Assembly: GCA_038251885.1 (NCBI GenBank)
Contig: JBBSAX010000105.1
Location: forward strand, 1-16,620
Direction of reading: 5' to 3'
DNA: 16,620 nucleotides
From: JAHCHG01 sp038251885
GTDB lineage: Bacteria > Acidobacteriota > Blastocatellia > Pyrinomonadales > Pyrinomonadaceae
In this document: positions 16,001-16,620 of the stretch, in pieces
Numbering within the stretch: position 1 is the stretch's first letter
How the letters are laid out: each line of letters begins with the position of its first letter
The notes under the pieces: generated by a model
The model's input: the letters and a program-made list of their open reading frames with translations, nothing else
The model's database searches: none
What the model was told of the DNA's origin: nothing
Made by a program: the position numbers and the translations under genes

Positions 16001-16620
16001 GTGAAGAACAACTTCTAAGATCGCAAAAACTGGAATCGGTCGGCAGATTAGCCGGTGGAATAGCCCACGATTTTAATAATATGCTGACAGCAATCAATGG
16101 CTATAGCGAACTGACACTTAATAGTTTGAAAAATGATGATCCGATTCGGAAGAACATTTTGGAAATCAAAAAAGCCGCTGAGCGTTCAGCCGAACTTACA
16201 CATCAGCTTCTTGCCTTTAGCCGCCAACAGGTCATGCAGCTCAAGGTTTTAAATCTTAACGATATAATTTCCGATACATTAATGATGCTTGAACGATTGA
16301 TCGGCGAGGATTTAAATCTCGATACTATTTTAGATGCTGATTTAGGTTTGATTAAAGCCGAACAGGGACAAGTCTCACAGGTGATTATTAACCTTGCGGT
16401 AAATGCCCGGGATGCAATGCCGAACGGCGGATTACTGGAAATTAAAACATCGAATGCTTATGTCAATAAAGATTTTGCCAAAAGCCACGCTATTACATCA
16501 CCGGGTTCGTATGTTTTATTAACTGTCCGTGATACCGGAACCGGGATGGATAAAGAAACTCTTAAAAATATTTTTGAACCTTTTTTTACGACAAAAGTGG
16601 TCGGGAAAGGAACAGGACTC
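13051..16620 (+). CDS. soluble REC-PAS(x5)-GAF-HisKA-HATPase sensor histidine kinase, 3' truncated
   Basis: 1190 residues are visible; the frame stays open at the window end. A receiver domain (1-about 125) has phosphoacceptor D52 (SDILMPVMDG), a switch Thr (FCTATY) and Lys (IRKP). A coiled linker leads to five PAS domains at about 179-294, 305-421, 431-543, 552-666 and 678-793. Four of these end in [DN][IV]TER[KR] and the first in NITSQK. A GAF domain follows (about 811-977). HisKA has H1006 in GGIAHDFNN. The HATPase has an N-box (N1118, NARDAM), a G1 box (D1161-TGTGMD) and an F-box (FEPFFTTK), and is cut within GKGTGL. There are no membrane spans, so it senses cytoplasmic signals. This HisKA subtype often carries a further C-terminal receiver, which would lie beyond the window. 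The ribosome site is weak. The acidic pocket has D8 but Asn at the next position. Confidence 0.93.
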   Translation, partial: MKKILAVDNNNNNLYFLKTLLEANNYQVFLANEGTQALEILSAEIIDLIISDILMPVMDGFLLCHECQRNDAYKNIPFVFCTATYTDKMDEELAQKLGAARFIRKPVEADELLKIIDNIIKENKTIKYSDSDFKLDEEEILKLYSESLINKLEEKNIALTREIAESKKIENALSLSEKSFKAIFEQAAIGVAQVNSNTYEFIRVNQKFCEITGYTAEELRQLTFEEITHPDDLESDIQNMDRLKIGEIREFSCEKRYFRKNDEIVWVKLTVSPMWNPGEKPTTHISTIHNITSQKLAEQELRESEKHLRTVLENEPECVKILGLYGEVLEMNPAGLAMIEADSFEQIRGKQVLQIVAPEFRAAFANLTKNVLNGATESLEFRIIGIKGTERWLDTKAAPLRNESGKVISLLGVTRDITERKISQEEIGFQTHLLNTVKQAVIATDTNGKIVFWNRFAETLYGWSVEEAVGQEIFKLVAPELSDKLTKKIEASLSRGISWEGEYSVLNKSGKRFPVQVSNSPIKDKNGDLIGFVGIAFDITERKNAEKALQQSEERLRILFDQMIDGYYYSTNDGKLLEINPAMVKMFGYSSKDEMLRVDITKDLYFKPEDRQSYGLQKRVERTEIYPMRRKNGSIMWVEDNGRYIYDDKGILRFHEGVLRDVTERRLAEEKLQEINERLELSQQVAKIGSFEWDIQKDQVYWSPVMESLYGLERGEFSGNYQGWKDRVHPDDLAELNENELKSFETGEYFVEFRIILPDERYLWIQSRAKVFYDDDKNPIRMVGVNMDVTERKESEKAIADANVRAIREYENLLDILSELAKTVGAAREINSIFNAVLKFTSESVPCAFLAISINKDQDIQKPIYFWFDNQEKHFSELNNSPVSDVFIKKAILTGEIVVSNDLLRFYDSSQLNNLEDSEKTLQTFKSALIVPMKIKGDVIGVIEVKCYEADAYSNEHCTAMRMAANVVANAIENVRLLELEQKREEQLLRSQKLESVGRLAGGIAHDFNNMLTAINGYSELTLNSLKNDDPIRKNILEIKKAAERSAELTHQLLAFSRQQVMQLKVLNLNDIISDTLMMLERLIGEDLNLDTILDADLGLIKAEQGQVSQVIINLAVNARDAMPNGGLLEIKTSNAYVNKDFAKSHAITSPGSYVLLTVRDTGTGMDKETLKNIFEPFFTTKVVGKGTGL

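Overview
The window reads as a stretch of AT-rich bacterial chromosome carrying ten protein genes, two of them cut by the window edges. No rRNA, tRNA, CRISPR array, transposase or phage gene was seen. The best guess for the host is an Acidobacteriota member of the Blastocatellia/Pyrinomonadales type. This is inference from family style only: a secreted S8 protease with FRPxxGxW VCBS-type repeats, a secreted VIT/vWA protein, an OmpA-like protein with a long coiled coil, and a soluble multi-PAS REC-histidine kinase. No marker gene confirms it.

Layout from left to right. 1-1227 (+) is the 3' part of an OmpA-family envelope protein. 1433-1687 (+) is a small charged coiled-coil protein. 1807-4989 (+) is a large secreted subtilisin-like protease (KP-43-like) with six C-terminal repeats arranged as ABC-ABC. 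A strong bidirectional terminator at 5011-5046 separates it from a convergent ABC-type ATPase gene (5059-6033, -). That ATPase has lost nearly every catalytic motif except Walker A, and also most of its permease-contacting helical subdomain. A compact divergent promoter region (about 6087-6122) is followed by a two-gene operon: a 100-aa cationic protein and an overlapping secreted coiled-coil protein (6156-7152, +). A perfect 30-bp palindromic terminator (7171-7200) is shared with the convergent gene for a 590-aa secreted helical protein (7199-8971, -).

The divergent spacer at 8972-9229 carries a 23-bp inverted repeat whose arms are themselves palindromic. Then come a secreted VIT/vWA protein (9230-11503, +), a terminator, a secreted YCF48-like beta-propeller (11618-12589, +) and another terminator. 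A 461-nt gene-free stretch follows. The last gene (13051 to the window end, +) is a soluble REC-PASx5-GAF-HisKA-HATPase kinase.

Most of the genes (OmpA-like, S8 protease, coiled-coil, helical, VIT/vWA and propeller proteins) encode exported products, so this is an envelope/secretome neighbourhood rather than a metabolic operon. Nearly every gene has its own terminator or changes strand. The only clear operon is 6156-7152. No complete multi-gene defence or biosynthetic system was recognised. The most unusual items are the degenerate ATPase and the small uncharacterised operon beside it.
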